Source: Alphaproteobacteria bacterium
GTDB lineage: Bacteria > Pseudomonadota > Alphaproteobacteria > Rhodospirillales > Rhodospirillaceae
Assembly: GCA_003246625.1 (NCBI GenBank)
Contig: QJZR01000017.1
Span: 186,001-250,000 of the forward strand
Direction of reading: 5' to 3'
Length of the DNA stretch: 64,000 nucleotides
Below, piece by piece: positions 20,454 to 29,665 of this stretch; positions within the stretch are counted from its first letter, which is position 1, and the number at the start of each line of letters is the position of its first letter. The notes below the pieces were generated by a model. The model saw nothing but the letters and a program-made list of their open reading frames with translations, ran no database searches and was not told the DNA's origin. Both the position numbers and the translations under genes were made by a program.

Positions 20454-21269
20454 ATGCGCAAATCAATGGCTGTTCTGTCCTGTGCGGGGATGGCGGGTAT
20501 CCTCTCCGCGTGCAGCGGCACCTGGGATGTCGAAGGCCTCAAGGCCTCGAAGGTCTCGGGAAACGCCTTCGATCAGGCCCTGCGCGATGAATACGTCGCG
20601 TTGGCCAACTACGAACGGGTGCAGTGCGACTGGTTCGACACCGCCGCCTACGTCGAACGCGGCAAGCTGGCCGCCGCTGGCGCCCCGCCGGCGCCGGAAG
20701 CGATCGGCGAACGCAACCTGCCCGAGAACAAGGTCGGCGAGCTCACCGCCGCCCGCGCGCAACTGATGCCCTTCCTCACCGCCGAGTACAAGGACATCGC
20801 GCCGAAGGCCCTGGCCGCCGCGCAGGCCGGTTACGAATGCTGGATGGAACAGCAGGAAGAGAACTGGCAGCTGGACGACATCGCCGCCTGCCGCAAGAAA
20901 TACGACGACGCGATCAAGGTGCTGAAGGATGCCAAGATGCAGCCCTTCGTCGTCTACTTCCCGCTCAATTCGGCGAAGCTGCAGGGCGACGCGATGGCGG
21001 TGATCAAGGAAGCCGCCGCCGCCTTCAAGAACCGCAAGGCGAGCCGCGCCGACGTCGCGGGCCATGCCGACACCTCGGGCAAGGCCGCCTACAACGACCG
21101 TCTGTCGTCGCTGCGCGCCGAAGCGGTGGGCGAGGCCCTGGTCAAGATGGGCGTGCCGGAAGCGGCGGTCACCATTTCCGCCTTCGGCGAGTCCGACCTG
21201 GCGGTGAAGACCTCCAACGGCAAGAAGGAACCGCGCAACCGGCGCGTCGTCATCCGCATCGTCAAGTAA
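20454..21269 (+). CDS. OmpA-family lipoprotein
   Basis: 271 residues. A lipoprotein signal ends in LSAC (Cys 20), so the mature protein should be acylated and anchored to a membrane. A helical region (about 30-170) precedes a C-terminal OmpA-like peptidoglycan-binding domain (about 160-270) with HADTSG and NRRVVI signatures. The role is structural, tying the outer membrane to peptidoglycan. The start follows AGAAGGAA. A strong terminator follows. The helical region with YERVQCDWFD resembles OmpA lipoproteins of Rhodospirillales. Confidence 0.88.
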   Translation: MRKSMAVLSCAGMAGILSACSGTWDVEGLKASKVSGNAFDQALRDEYVALANYERVQCDWFDTAAYVERGKLAAAGAPPAPEAIGERNLPENKVGELTAARAQLMPFLTAEYKDIAPKALAAAQAGYECWMEQQEENWQLDDIAACRKKYDDAIKVLKDAKMQPFVVYFPLNSAKLQGDAMAVIKEAAAAFKNRKASRADVAGHADTSGKAAYNDRLSSLRAEAVGEALVKMGVPEAAVTISAFGESDLAVKTSNGKKEPRNRRVVIRIVK

Positions 21270-21292
21270 ACACGAAGCGAGAAACCGGCGAC

Positions 21293-21319
21293 AACGGGCG
21301 GCCGCAAGGCCGCCCGTTC
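21293..21319 (+). terminator. Terminator after the OmpA lipoprotein gene (probably bidirectional)
   Basis: AACGGGCGGCC-gcaa-GGCCGCCCGTT followed by CCGTTT. The facing dapD-dapE operon ends at 21340, so the hairpin may serve both strands. Confidence 0.72.
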
Positions 21320-21339
21320 CGTTTGAGGGAAGGCGAAAA

Positions 21340-21912
21340 TCAAACCCCCAGGAAAAAGGCCTTGGCCTGCATCAGCACCAGTCCGGTCAGCAGGTTGATC
21401 AGCACCACGGCGAAGGCGCCGCGGCCGTTGATCGACAGCGCGTGACGGGCGATGAACCACTCGTAGGCGGCGAAGGCGACGGTGGCGACCGCCCCCAGCA
21501 GGGCGACGAACGGCAGCGTCGCGGAGGACGTGAACACCGCGAACTGATAGGGCAGCATCAGCAGCATCTGGGTCAGGGCGAACCAGTTGTAGGCGGCGAC
21601 GTAGCGGCAATAGAAACGCTCCCTCCCCAGCCAACGCGAAACCCCAACCATCAGGTTCGGCCAGACCAGCCACTCGATGACGTAGAACGCCAGCATCGGC
21701 GGCAGAAACGCCATGAAATCGGGCGACGGCAACATCGTCAGCAGGCTGCTCCGCACCACCAGCAGATAGAGCGGCAGCCCCAGGAAGGCGGCGGCGAAGG
21801 AACGCCGCGCCCCCTCGGCGGTGTTGGCGAACGCCTGCGGCGCCGTGGCGTCGAAGCGCAGCACTCCCCAGATCAGCCGCATCGCGGCGGCGGCCTCGCC
21901 CAGGACGTTCAT
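21340..21912 (-). CDS. Multi-helix membrane protein encoded with dapE
   Basis: 190 residues, five to six predicted membrane helices, no catalytic motif. It resembles small YIP1-like or uncharacterised integral membrane proteins of Rhodospirillales. The ATG overlaps the dapE stop by 4 bp, so it is translationally coupled to lysine/peptidoglycan precursor synthesis genes. Function unknown. Confidence 0.72.
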   Translation of the reverse strand: MNVLGEAAAAMRLIWGVLRFDATAPQAFANTAEGARRSFAAAFLGLPLYLLVVRSSLLTMLPSPDFMAFLPPMLAFYVIEWLVWPNLMVGVSRWLGRERFYCRYVAAYNWFALTQMLLMLPYQFAVFTSSATLPFVALLGAVATVAFAAYEWFIARHALSINGRGAFAVVLINLLTGLVLMQAKAFFLGV

Positions 21913-23048
21913 GGCGCGAAAAACCCTTCGAGGACGCGGCGGTACACCGCGGCGAGACGATGAACGTCGGCGGCGGGCAGGCCCTCGTCGACGGCGTGCA
22001 TGGAGCGCCCGACCGGCCCGAACTCCACCACCGGGCAATAGTCCTTGATGAAGCGCGCGTCCGAGGTACCGCCCGAGGTGCTGAAGACCGGTTCGACGCC
22101 GGTTTCCGCCGTCACCGCGGCGGCGACCAAGCCGGAAAGCGCCCCTGGCGGGGTAAGGAAGGGCTCCGCGCCGCGTTCGAAGCGGACCTCCGCCTGGGCG
22201 GCATGGCGGGCGACCACGCCCTCGATCCAGCGGGCCAGGGAATCGCCGTCCTGCGCCACGCCGAAACGGATGTTGACGGTGGCGCGCGCCGCGCCGGGAA
22301 TGACGTTGGTCGCCGGGTTGCCGACGTCCACCGTGGTCACCGCCAGACTGGACGGCGGGAAGTGTTCGTCGCCCGCGTCCAGCTTCTTCGACGTCAGTTC
22401 GTCGAGAATGCACACCAGGCGGTGCACCGGATTGTCGGCGCGTTCCGGATAGGCGACGTGCCCCTGCACGCCGCGCACCGCGATGAAGGCGGTGATGCTG
22501 CCGCGCCGACCGATCTTGATCGCGTCGCCGAAGTCGTCGGCGCAGGTGGGTTCGCCGAGCAGGCAGGCCTCGGGCAGGGCGTCTTCCGCCCGCAGCGTCT
22601 CCATCACCTTGACCGTGCCGTTGATCGCCGGGCCTTCCTCGTCGCCGGTGAGGATCAGCGAGATCCGCCCGGCGAAGCCCGGCCCGCGCGCCGCCAGAAA
22701 CGCGGCGGCGGCGGCGGAAAAGGCCGCCACCGAGCTTTTCATGTCCACCGCGCCACGGCCGGTAAGGCGGCCGTCCTCCACCTCGGCGGCGAACGGCGGC
22801 AGGCGCCACCCCTCGCCCGCGGGCACCACGTCCAGGTGTCCGGCGAAGGCGAAATGCCGCCCGCCATTCCCGGCAGTGGCCACCATGTTCAGCACGTCGG
22901 GAGTCCCCGGCGCGGAGAACCGCAGACGGCGGCAGGCGAACCCCGCCGGTTCCAGGGCGGCGGCCAGCACGTCGAACACCCCCGCGTCCTCGGGGGTCAC
23001 CGAGGGTCGGCGGATCAGGTCGCGGGCAAGCTCCAGCGGATCGATCAT
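21909..23048 (-). CDS. dapE: Succinyl-diaminopimelate desuccinylase
   Basis: 379 residues, an M20-family metallohydrolase. It removes succinate from N-succinyl-LL-diaminopimelate in lysine and peptidoglycan synthesis. GHLDVVP (near residue 69) and GDEEGPA (near 133) supply zinc ligands and the catalytic Glu; TSGGTSDARF and the C-terminal HAVDE are typical of DapE. It lies 1 bp after dapD in the same operon and overlaps the downstream membrane-protein gene. Confidence 0.96.
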   Translation of the reverse strand: MIDPLELARDLIRRPSVTPEDAGVFDVLAAALEPAGFACRRLRFSAPGTPDVLNMVATAGNGGRHFAFAGHLDVVPAGEGWRLPPFAAEVEDGRLTGRGAVDMKSSVAAFSAAAAAFLAARGPGFAGRISLILTGDEEGPAINGTVKVMETLRAEDALPEACLLGEPTCADDFGDAIKIGRRGSITAFIAVRGVQGHVAYPERADNPVHRLVCILDELTSKKLDAGDEHFPPSSLAVTTVDVGNPATNVIPGAARATVNIRFGVAQDGDSLARWIEGVVARHAAQAEVRFERGAEPFLTPPGALSGLVAAAVTAETGVEPVFSTSGGTSDARFIKDYCPVVEFGPVGRSMHAVDEGLPAADVHRLAAVYRRVLEGFFAP

Positions 23049-23049
23049 C

Positions 23050-23898
23050 TCAGTCCCGCAGCAATTCGTTGATCGACACCTTGGCGCGGGTGCCGGGATC
23101 GACGGTCTTGACGATCACCGCGCAGGCGACCGAGGGCCCGGGGGTGCCGTCGGGCAGCGGCTTGCCGGGCAGGCTGCCCGGCACCACCACCGAATAGGCG
23201 GGCACCCGTCCGCGGAAAATCTCGCCGGTAGCGCGGTCCACCACCTTGGTCGAGGCACCGAGGAACACCCCCATCGAGACCACCGCCCCTTCCTCGACGA
23301 CGAAGCCTTCCGCCACCTCGGAACGGGCGCCGATGAAGCAGTTATCCTCGATCACCACCGGCCCCGCCTGCAACGGCTCCAGCACGCCGCCGATGCCGAC
23401 CCCGCCCGACAGATGAACGTTCCGGCCGATCTGCGCGCAGGAGCCGACGGTCGACCAGGTGTCGACCATGGTGCCCTCGCCGACACGGGCGCCGACGTTG
23501 ACGAAGCAGGGCATCAGCACCGCCCCCGGCGCGACGAAGGCGGAGCGCCGCACCACGCAACCCGGCACCGCGCGGAAACCGGCGGCACGGAAGCGGGCGT
23601 CGTCCCAGCCCTCGAACTTCGAGGGCACCTTGTCGAACCAGTTGGCGGCATGGCCGGGGGCGCCGGGGATCGGCGCCATGTCGGTCAGGCGGAAGGACAA
23701 AAGCACCGCCTTCTTCAGCCACTGGTGCACCGTCCAGCCCGCGGCGGCCTTTTCCGCCACCCGGACCTCGCCCCGGTCGAGCAGGTCGAGGGTGGTCTCG
23801 ACCGCGTCGCGCGCCTCGCCCCGGGTTTGCGGGGTCAGGGTTTCCCGGGCGTCCCAGGCGGCCGTGACGGCGGCGGCAAGAGCGGTGGTGTCGGTCAT
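23050..23898 (-). CDS. dapD: Tetrahydrodipicolinate N-succinyltransferase
   Basis: 282 residues. The enzyme transfers succinyl from succinyl-CoA to tetrahydrodipicolinate. The C-terminal half is a left-handed beta-helix built from hexapeptide repeats (about 125-250), including [15 protein letters not shown] and NCFIGARSE. The start is supported by GAAGGAATC. It is the first gene of dapD-dapE-orf. A HAD nucleotidase gene lies 59 bp upstream on the same strand and may be co-transcribed. Confidence 0.96.
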   Translation of the reverse strand: MTDTTALAAAVTAAWDARETLTPQTRGEARDAVETTLDLLDRGEVRVAEKAAAGWTVHQWLKKAVLLSFRLTDMAPIPGAPGHAANWFDKVPSKFEGWDDARFRAAGFRAVPGCVVRRSAFVAPGAVLMPCFVNVGARVGEGTMVDTWSTVGSCAQIGRNVHLSGGVGIGGVLEPLQAGPVVIEDNCFIGARSEVAEGFVVEEGAVVSMGVFLGASTKVVDRATGEIFRGRVPAYSVVVPGSLPGKPLPDGTPGPSVACAVIVKTVDPGTRAKVSINELLRD

Positions 23899-23957
23899 GC
23901 GTGTGATTCCTTCGGTCGCGAAAACTGTCTCGAAACTGCGGCGCGGGCCGCCCCCTG

Positions 23958-24695
23958 TCAACCTTTGCCGCACGCGGCGACGACGGCGAAGAGCCAGGCG
24001 TTCAGGTCCTCGATCACCGCGTCGCAGGCGGCGGGATCGTAAAGGTCGTCGCCGGCGGTGGGACGCTGGTTCTTCAGCCAGACCGTCTTCATCCCCCGCG
24101 CCGCGGCGGGCGGCAGGTTCTTCAGGCTGTCCTCGACGAGCACCGCCTGGCGGGGATCGATGCCCAGGCGCGCGATCATCCGGTCGTAGGAACCGCCCTG
24201 CGGCTTCGGCACGTAGTCCCCGGCCTCGATATCGAAAATCGCGTCGAACGCAGACACCGCGCCGAGCCGTTGCAGCACCGCTTCGGCATGACTGGCGGAA
24301 CCGTTGGTATAGACGACGCGCCGACCGGGCAGCGCCGACAGCAGGCCGGAAAGTTCCGGGTTCGGCGGTACCACCGAATGATCGATGTCGTGGACATAGG
24401 TCAGAAACGCCTGCGGCTCCATGCCGTGTTCGGCCATCAGGCCGCAAAGCGAGGTGCCGAAGCGGTGATAATACGCCTTCTGCGTGGCGAAGGCGGTGGC
24501 GGCATCCACCTTGAGGAAGCGGGCGATGTATTCGGTCATCCGCCGGTCGATCTGGTCGAACACCGGAGAGGACGGCGGATAAAGGGTGTTATCCAGGTCG
24601 AAAATCCACACCCGCACCTCCGCCGCGAAGGCGGCGGGGGAAAGCGCATGGCGCGGCAGGATTGATTCTTTTGGGGAAACCGGAACTCTGTTCAC
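23958..24695 (-). CDS. HAD-family pyrimidine 5'-nucleotidase
   Basis: About 245 residues. A haloacid-dehalogenase fold with motif [10 protein letters not shown] near residue 30, motif II YTNGS and motif III ending VLVEDS. The FDLDNTLYP variant and overall length match the Sdt1/PHM8-like pyrimidine nucleotidase group. It sits immediately upstream of dapD, an arrangement seen in Rhodospirillales. No ATG is well placed: a GTG at 24695 preceded by AAGGAC was chosen, TTG at 24698 is possible, and a further upstream ATG at 24770 would overlap the promoter of the divergent GGDEF gene. Confidence 0.83.
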   Translation of the reverse strand: MNRVPVSPKESILPRHALSPAAFAAEVRVWIFDLDNTLYPPSSPVFDQIDRRMTEYIARFLKVDAATAFATQKAYYHRFGTSLCGLMAEHGMEPQAFLTYVHDIDHSVVPPNPELSGLLSALPGRRVVYTNGSASHAEAVLQRLGAVSAFDAIFDIEAGDYVPKPQGGSYDRMIARLGIDPRQAVLVEDSLKNLPPAAARGMKTVWLKNQRPTAGDDLYDPAACDAVIEDLNAWLFAVVAACGKG

Positions 24696-24717
24696 CAAAC
24701 TGTCCTTACGTATGGGC

Positions 24718-24746
24718 TTGACGAATAGCGGAGTGGTCCCACAATA
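24718..24746 (+). promoter_or_regulatory. Sigma-70 promoter of the PAS-GAF-GGDEF gene
   Basis: TTGACG, 17 bp, ACAATA. The predicted start near 24753 argues that the reading frame begins downstream, at the GTG at 24817. Confidence 0.5.
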
Positions 24747-24816
24747 CGTTGAAACGGCTGGAACCGACACGATATTTCTCGATGTCGGCCATCCTCTGTA
24801 TGGAGCCTTTTTTCCC

Positions 24817-26550
24817 GTGACTCATGCGTCCAAATCCGCACGCGCTTCCGGCCCCGACGGCGCCCTGCACCTCGCACTTCCGCAAATGGACGGCGACGAC
24901 GCATGCGTCCTGGCGATCGACGGCGACGGCCGTTGCCTGCACGTGACGCCGCTGGCCCGCCCGCTCGAAGCCCTGCTCTCCGCCGGGGACGAGGCCGAAC
25001 CCACCGCCGCCGACCAGACCACCCTCGCCGCGCTGGTCGCCGCGGCACGGATCGGCGGCCACGTGGTTTCCGGCACGGTGGCGGTTCCCGACAAGCGCCT
25101 GCTGCGGGTGTTCGACCTGTCGGTGCTGCCCGCCACCTCCAGCGACGACATGCCCGCCCCCCTTCTCGTCGTCGGCCGCGACGTCACCCTGGCCACCAGC
25201 ATGCGGCGCACCCTGGTCGAATCCCGCCAGCGCTACAAGGACCTGGTCGAGGTCTCCGCCGCCTTCGCCTGGGAAACCAACGCCCAGGGCACGCTGGTCT
25301 TCGTCAGCCCGCAGGGGGTTCTCGGCTATGGCATCGACGAATTGATCGGCCGCCGCCCCGAGGAATTTCTGGCCGAACCCCTGGACAGCGGCGCCGTCCT
25401 GCCCTTCGCCGCGCACCAGCCGCTGGCCGACGCCGAACTGTGGATGCGCCGCGCCGACGGCAGCGCGGTCTGCCTTCTGGTTTCCGCCCTGCCGCTCTAC
25501 GACGACGCGGGCGCCTGGATCGGCGCGCGCGGCGTCTGCCGCGACGTCACCGATATCCGCGAACGCGACATCGCCATCGCCCGCGCCCGCAACCGCGAAC
25601 GGCTGCTCAGCTTCATCGTCCGCTCCTTCCGCGACGAGGTGGACCCCGAGAACATGCTGGCCATCGCCGCCGCGACGGTGGCGCAGGGGATCGGCGTTTC
25701 CGGCTGCAACATCCTGCGCACGCGGGTGGCCAACGGCACCCCCCTGTCCGAGGACACCTTCCGGGTCGCCGCCGATTTCGGCCGCACCGGCGAACCCGAC
25801 GACATGGCGGCGGTGGTGCGCGAATTCTGCTCCGGCCAGGACGTGGTGGAAATCGTTCTCGGCAAATGGAACGTGCTGGCCGCGGCGACCCGCTACCGCC
25901 AGGGGGTCAACGGCGCGATCGTGCTGTGGCGCGAACTGTCCCGCGTACCCTACGACGACGACGATCGCATCCTGCTGTCCGACCTTTCGGCGCAGGTCGG
26001 CATCGCCATCGAGCAGATCAGCAACCACGAACACATTCTGGCGCTGTCCCGCACCGACGCGTTGACCGGCCTGTTCAACCGCCGCGCCTTCATCGAGGAA
26101 CTGGAGCGCCGCACCGCGCGCCTCAAGCACGAACGCCGCAAGGCGGCCCTGGTCTACGTCGACCTTGACAATTTCAAGACGGTCAACGACGTACACGGCC
26201 ACAAACGCGGCGACGAGGCCCTGATGGAGGTCAAGCGCCTGTTGCAGGCGGCAACCCGGCCGACCGATCTGGTGGCCCGCCTGGGCGGCGACGAATTCGC
26301 CGTCTGGATGGACGGCGCCGACGAGACCATCGCCACCGCCAAGGCCCGCCGCCTGTTGGCCCTGGGCTCGACGCTCGACGATTTTTCGGGCAGCGTCGAT
26401 CGCACCTTAAGCATGTCGCTCGGCATCGCCATATATGAGCCGGATAGCGACGAAAGCATCGATGCCCTGCTGTCGCGCGCCGACGCCGCGATGTACCAGG
26501 GCAAGCATTCCGGCAAGGGATCCTATCGCGTCGCGCCGGCCTCGCCATGA
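24817..26550 (+). CDS. PAS-GAF-GGDEF diguanylate cyclase
   Basis: About 577 residues from a GTG start; no membrane segment. A divergent N-terminal PAS-like region (about 30-125) is followed by a PAS domain (about 140-265), a GAF domain (about 280-405) and a GGDEF domain (about 415-575). The active site is GGDEF with RPTD five residues upstream and an intact VDLDNF strand, so a product-inhibited active cyclase is expected. The start is uncertain: in-frame codons reach further upstream (ATG at 24712), but that stretch is AT-richer, lacks a ribosome-binding site and contains the likely promoter. A DUF2336 gene follows after 24 bp and is probably co-transcribed. Confidence 0.85.
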   Translation: MTHASKSARASGPDGALHLALPQMDGDDACVLAIDGDGRCLHVTPLARPLEALLSAGDEAEPTAADQTTLAALVAAARIGGHVVSGTVAVPDKRLLRVFDLSVLPATSSDDMPAPLLVVGRDVTLATSMRRTLVESRQRYKDLVEVSAAFAWETNAQGTLVFVSPQGVLGYGIDELIGRRPEEFLAEPLDSGAVLPFAAHQPLADAELWMRRADGSAVCLLVSALPLYDDAGAWIGARGVCRDVTDIRERDIAIARARNRERLLSFIVRSFRDEVDPENMLAIAAATVAQGIGVSGCNILRTRVANGTPLSEDTFRVAADFGRTGEPDDMAAVVREFCSGQDVVEIVLGKWNVLAAATRYRQGVNGAIVLWRELSRVPYDDDDRILLSDLSAQVGIAIEQISNHEHILALSRTDALTGLFNRRAFIEELERRTARLKHERRKAALVYVDLDNFKTVNDVHGHKRGDEALMEVKRLLQAATRPTDLVARLGGDEFAVWMDGADETIATAKARRLLALGSTLDDFSGSVDRTLSMSLGIAIYEPDSDESIDALLSRADAAMYQGKHSGKGSYRVAPASP

Positions 26551-26574
26551 GGCCCCGATGAGGGAAAGACGCCT

Positions 26575-27864
26575 ATGGAGATGAACGGCCTTCTTGCCAG
26601 GCTTCTGTGGGGACCGGACTCCCAGTCCGAGGCCTTCACCTACGAGGAAGCGAAGACCCTGGCCAATCACCCGGATGCCGAGGTCCGCCGTTCGCTGGCC
26701 TCGCGCGACGACCTGGCGCCGGAGATCCTGTTCTTCCTCAGCAACGACTCGGATTCCGAGGTCCGCCGCCGCATCGCCGCCAACGACAGCGCGCCGCGTC
26801 AGGCGGATTTCCGTCTGGCGCACGACGACGACGCCCAGGTACGCGCCGACCTGGCGCGGAAGATCGCGCGCCTGGCCCCGGGCCTGACCGCCGCCGAACA
26901 GGACACCGTGCGGCGGATGACCTACGACACCCTGACCCTGCTCGCCCGCGACCAGTTGCCGATGGTCCGCCACATCGTCGCCGAGGCCCTGAAAAGCGAG
27001 GCTGGCGCCCCGCCCGAGGTGATCCAGCGCCTGGCCCGCGACATCGAGATCATCGTCGCCGCGCCGGTTCTGGAATTCTCGCCGGTGCTCACCGACGAGG
27101 ACCTGATGGACATCATCCGCGCCACCCCGGCGGCGGGGGCGCTGTCCGCCATCGCCCGGCGCGGCAACTTGAGCGCCGGGGTCTCCGACACCATCGCCGA
27201 CAGCGCCGACACCGAGGCCATCGTCTGCCTGCTCGGCAACGACAGCGCGCAACTGCGCGAGGAAACCCTCGACTCCCTGGTGGCGCGCTCGCGCTCGCAG
27301 ACGCGCCTGCAAGAGCCCCTGGTCACCCGCCCGCAACTGCCGCAGGGCGCGGCGCGGCGCCTGGCCACCTTCATCGCCGACAACCTGCTGGCGGTGCTGG
27401 CGGCGCGGCGCGACCTGGCGCCCGAGACCCTGACCGCGGTTTCCCGCGTGGTGCACGAACGCCTGGACGAAGGCCCGGCCTCGCCGGTCCCCGCCGAGGA
27501 ACGGGAGAACTTCAACATCGAGGCCGAACTGGACCGGGCGCGCCACCTGCGCGACCAGGGTCAGTTGACCGAGGGCCTGATCAAGGGCTCGATCTCCGCC
27601 AACCACGTCGCCTTCGCCAAGGCGGCGATCTCGGTGATGGCCAACGTGCCGGTGGCGGTGACCCTGCGCATCCTCGCCTCCACCAGTTCCAAGGCGGTCA
27701 CCGCCCTCTGCTGGCGGGCGGGCCTCAGCATGGACTGCGCCACCCTGGTGCAGACGCGTCTGGCCCACATCAACCCCGACCTCATCCTGCACGGCCGCGG
27801 TCGGCACTTCCCCCTGACCGAGGGGGAGATGAACACCCAGATCACCATCTTCTCCGGCGAGTGA
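26575..27864 (+). CDS. DUF2336-domain protein
   Basis: 429 residues, cytoplasmic and almost entirely helical. The first half has HEAT-like repeats (HPDAEVRRSLA, DSDSEVRRRIA, DDDAQVRADLA at intervals of about 38). The DUF2336 region covers roughly residues 60-380. The function of this alphaproteobacterial family is unknown; the repeats suggest a protein-binding scaffold. It follows a diguanylate cyclase by 24 bp, so involvement in c-di-GMP signalling is conceivable. The ribosome-binding site GAGGGAAAG precedes the ATG. Confidence 0.82.
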   Translation: MEMNGLLARLLWGPDSQSEAFTYEEAKTLANHPDAEVRRSLASRDDLAPEILFFLSNDSDSEVRRRIAANDSAPRQADFRLAHDDDAQVRADLARKIARLAPGLTAAEQDTVRRMTYDTLTLLARDQLPMVRHIVAEALKSEAGAPPEVIQRLARDIEIIVAAPVLEFSPVLTDEDLMDIIRATPAAGALSAIARRGNLSAGVSDTIADSADTEAIVCLLGNDSAQLREETLDSLVARSRSQTRLQEPLVTRPQLPQGAARRLATFIADNLLAVLAARRDLAPETLTAVSRVVHERLDEGPASPVPAEERENFNIEAELDRARHLRDQGQLTEGLIKGSISANHVAFAKAAISVMANVPVAVTLRILASTSSKAVTALCWRAGLSMDCATLVQTRLAHINPDLILHGRGRHFPLTEGEMNTQITIFSGE

Positions 27865-27885
27865 AGACAACCTCGGGAAACCGCC

Positions 27886-28089
27886 ATGCCCTTCGTCAAC
27901 ATCAAGATCACCCCTGACGGCGCCACCCCGGAAAAGAAGGCGGAACTGATCAAGGGCGTCACCGCGCTTTTGCACGACACCCTGGGCAAGAACCCGGCGA
28001 CCACGGTGGTGGTGATCGACATCGTCGACACCGACAACTGGGGAATCGGCGGCGAAACCGTCACCGCCCGGCGGGCCCAAAAGCCCTAA
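27886..28089 (+). CDS. 4-oxalocrotonate tautomerase-family protein
   Basis: 67 residues, the usual length. Pro2 follows the initiator Met and would be the catalytic base after Met removal (MPFVNIKI). The family acts on enol/keto substrates; the physiological substrate is unknown. It lies 21 bp after the DUF2336 gene with GGGAAA as its ribosome-binding site, so it is probably the end of the same operon. Confidence 0.88.
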   Translation: MPFVNIKITPDGATPEKKAELIKGVTALLHDTLGKNPATTVVVIDIVDTDNWGIGGETVTARRAQKP

Positions 28090-28170
28090 ATTCTTCCTAT
28101 TGCCGACAAACATCCGCCAGCATCGCCGCGCAGGGTGTGCCGCTCTTTTTCACAGAGCGACATTCCGGCG

Positions 28171-29658
28171 ATGGCCCGTTCCGATTACGACGAAACCCCC
28201 TACCCGGGGTTCTGCTACCCGAAAACCTCCCCGACGCGATTGGCCACGGTCGGCCGCCTGTTCGGCATGACCCCACCGCCGCCCGATACGGCACGGATCT
28301 TGGAAATCGGCAGCGGCCAGGGAGGCAACCTGCTGCCCCTCGCGGCACGCTGGCCGCATGCCCGCTTCCTCGGCCTCGACTATTCCGCGAAGCAGACGGC
28401 CGTGGCGCAGCGCGACGCGGCGACCCTGGGACTTTCCAACATCGCGTTCCACGCCGCCTCGATCCTCGACGTCGGCACGGAACTGGGAAGCTTCGACTAC
28501 ATCGTCGCGCATGGCTTCTACTCCTGGGTCGGGGCGGAGGTGCGCGAACGGATGATGACGCTGATCGGCGAGCTGCTTTCGCCGCAAGGCATCGCCTATG
28601 TCAGCTTCAACACCCTGCCCGGCTGGAACACCGTCCGCAGCATCCGCGACGCCATGTTGTTCCATACCAGGGACGCGGCTTCGCCGCAGGAAAAGGCCGA
28701 ACGGGCACGTGCCTTCCTCTCTTACCTGAGCGAACACGCCGAAACCGCCGATTCCGCCTATCGCCGGGCGCTAACCGATGAATCGAGGATCATCGCCGCC
28801 AGCGCCGACGCCTTCCTGCTGCACGACTACATGGAAGAGGTCAACGAGGCCTTCTATCTGAACGATTTCGTCGGACACGCGGCCCTTCACGGCCTGCAAT
28901 ATCTGGGTGACGCGTCGCTGGCACGGATGCCCCTCGGCGACCTGCCGCCCCATGTCGCCGAGGCCTGGCGACGAATCGGCGGCGGCGACATCGTCCGCCT
29001 GGAACAATATCGGGACTTTCTCGACAATCGCCGTTTCCGCATGGCGCTGCTCTGCCGCGCGGGAATTCCGCTGCGGCACCGCCTGTCGCCGAAGCGTCTG
29101 TCCGGCCTGCGTCTGTTCAGCGAATGCCGCCCGAAGGCCCCGGTGCCCACATCGGCGATGGGCCGGGTGAAGTCCCTCGACCTGGTGAAGCCGGACGGTC
29201 GGGCGGCGGGCAATGTCGGCGGACGTCTTGCCTGTGCCTGCGTGCTCAAGATCGTCGCCGCCGGATATACCGGCATCTCCTGGGACTCCCTACTTGCCGA
29301 AACCGAGAAGGTCCTCGGCAACGTCCCGCGCGCCACCCTGGAAAAGGAATTCCTGGCGTTTCTCGGCAACCTGATCGTCCTCGGCATCGTCGACCTGACG
29401 ATCGGAGAACCGGAATGGGCGCCGGTCTCGGAACGGCCCGTCGCCTTCGCTCCGGCGGCGTTGGCGGCCTCTCGCGGCGAGATGATTCCCAACATGCGGC
29501 ACGAGGAAATTCGCCTGAGCCCGCAGCAACGGCACCTGCTCGGCCTGCTCGACGGGCGGCGCGACCGCGCGCTTCTGTCCGCGGAAGCGCCGGAAACCGC
29601 GCCGATCCTGGAAGGGACGTTATCCGCCTTCGCCGAGGCCGCCCTGTTAGCGAAATGA
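28171..29658 (+). CDS. Class I SAM-dependent methyltransferase with methyltransferase regulatory domain
   Basis: 495 residues. The N-terminal catalytic half has motif I LEIGSGQGGN (near residue 47) for AdoMet, then FDYIVAHGFYSWV and AYVSFNTLPGW segments typical of the family. The middle (about 210-300) matches the methyltransferase regulatory domain, and a helical C-terminal part follows. The family is annotated as protein-lysine-methyltransferase-like, but the target is unknown here. The ribosome-binding site is weak. Base composition is slightly less GC-rich than its neighbours. It converges with the phosphatase gene, with 7 bp between stops. Confidence 0.83.
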   Translation: MARSDYDETPYPGFCYPKTSPTRLATVGRLFGMTPPPPDTARILEIGSGQGGNLLPLAARWPHARFLGLDYSAKQTAVAQRDAATLGLSNIAFHAASILDVGTELGSFDYIVAHGFYSWVGAEVRERMMTLIGELLSPQGIAYVSFNTLPGWNTVRSIRDAMLFHTRDAASPQEKAERARAFLSYLSEHAETADSAYRRALTDESRIIAASADAFLLHDYMEEVNEAFYLNDFVGHAALHGLQYLGDASLARMPLGDLPPHVAEAWRRIGGGDIVRLEQYRDFLDNRRFRMALLCRAGIPLRHRLSPKRLSGLRLFSECRPKAPVPTSAMGRVKSLDLVKPDGRAAGNVGGRLACACVLKIVAAGYTGISWDSLLAETEKVLGNVPRATLEKEFLAFLGNLIVLGIVDLTIGEPEWAPVSERPVAFAPAALAASRGEMIPNMRHEEIRLSPQQRHLLGLLDGRRDRALLSAEAPETAPILEGTLSAFAEAALLAK

Positions 29659-29665
29659 TCCCGAA

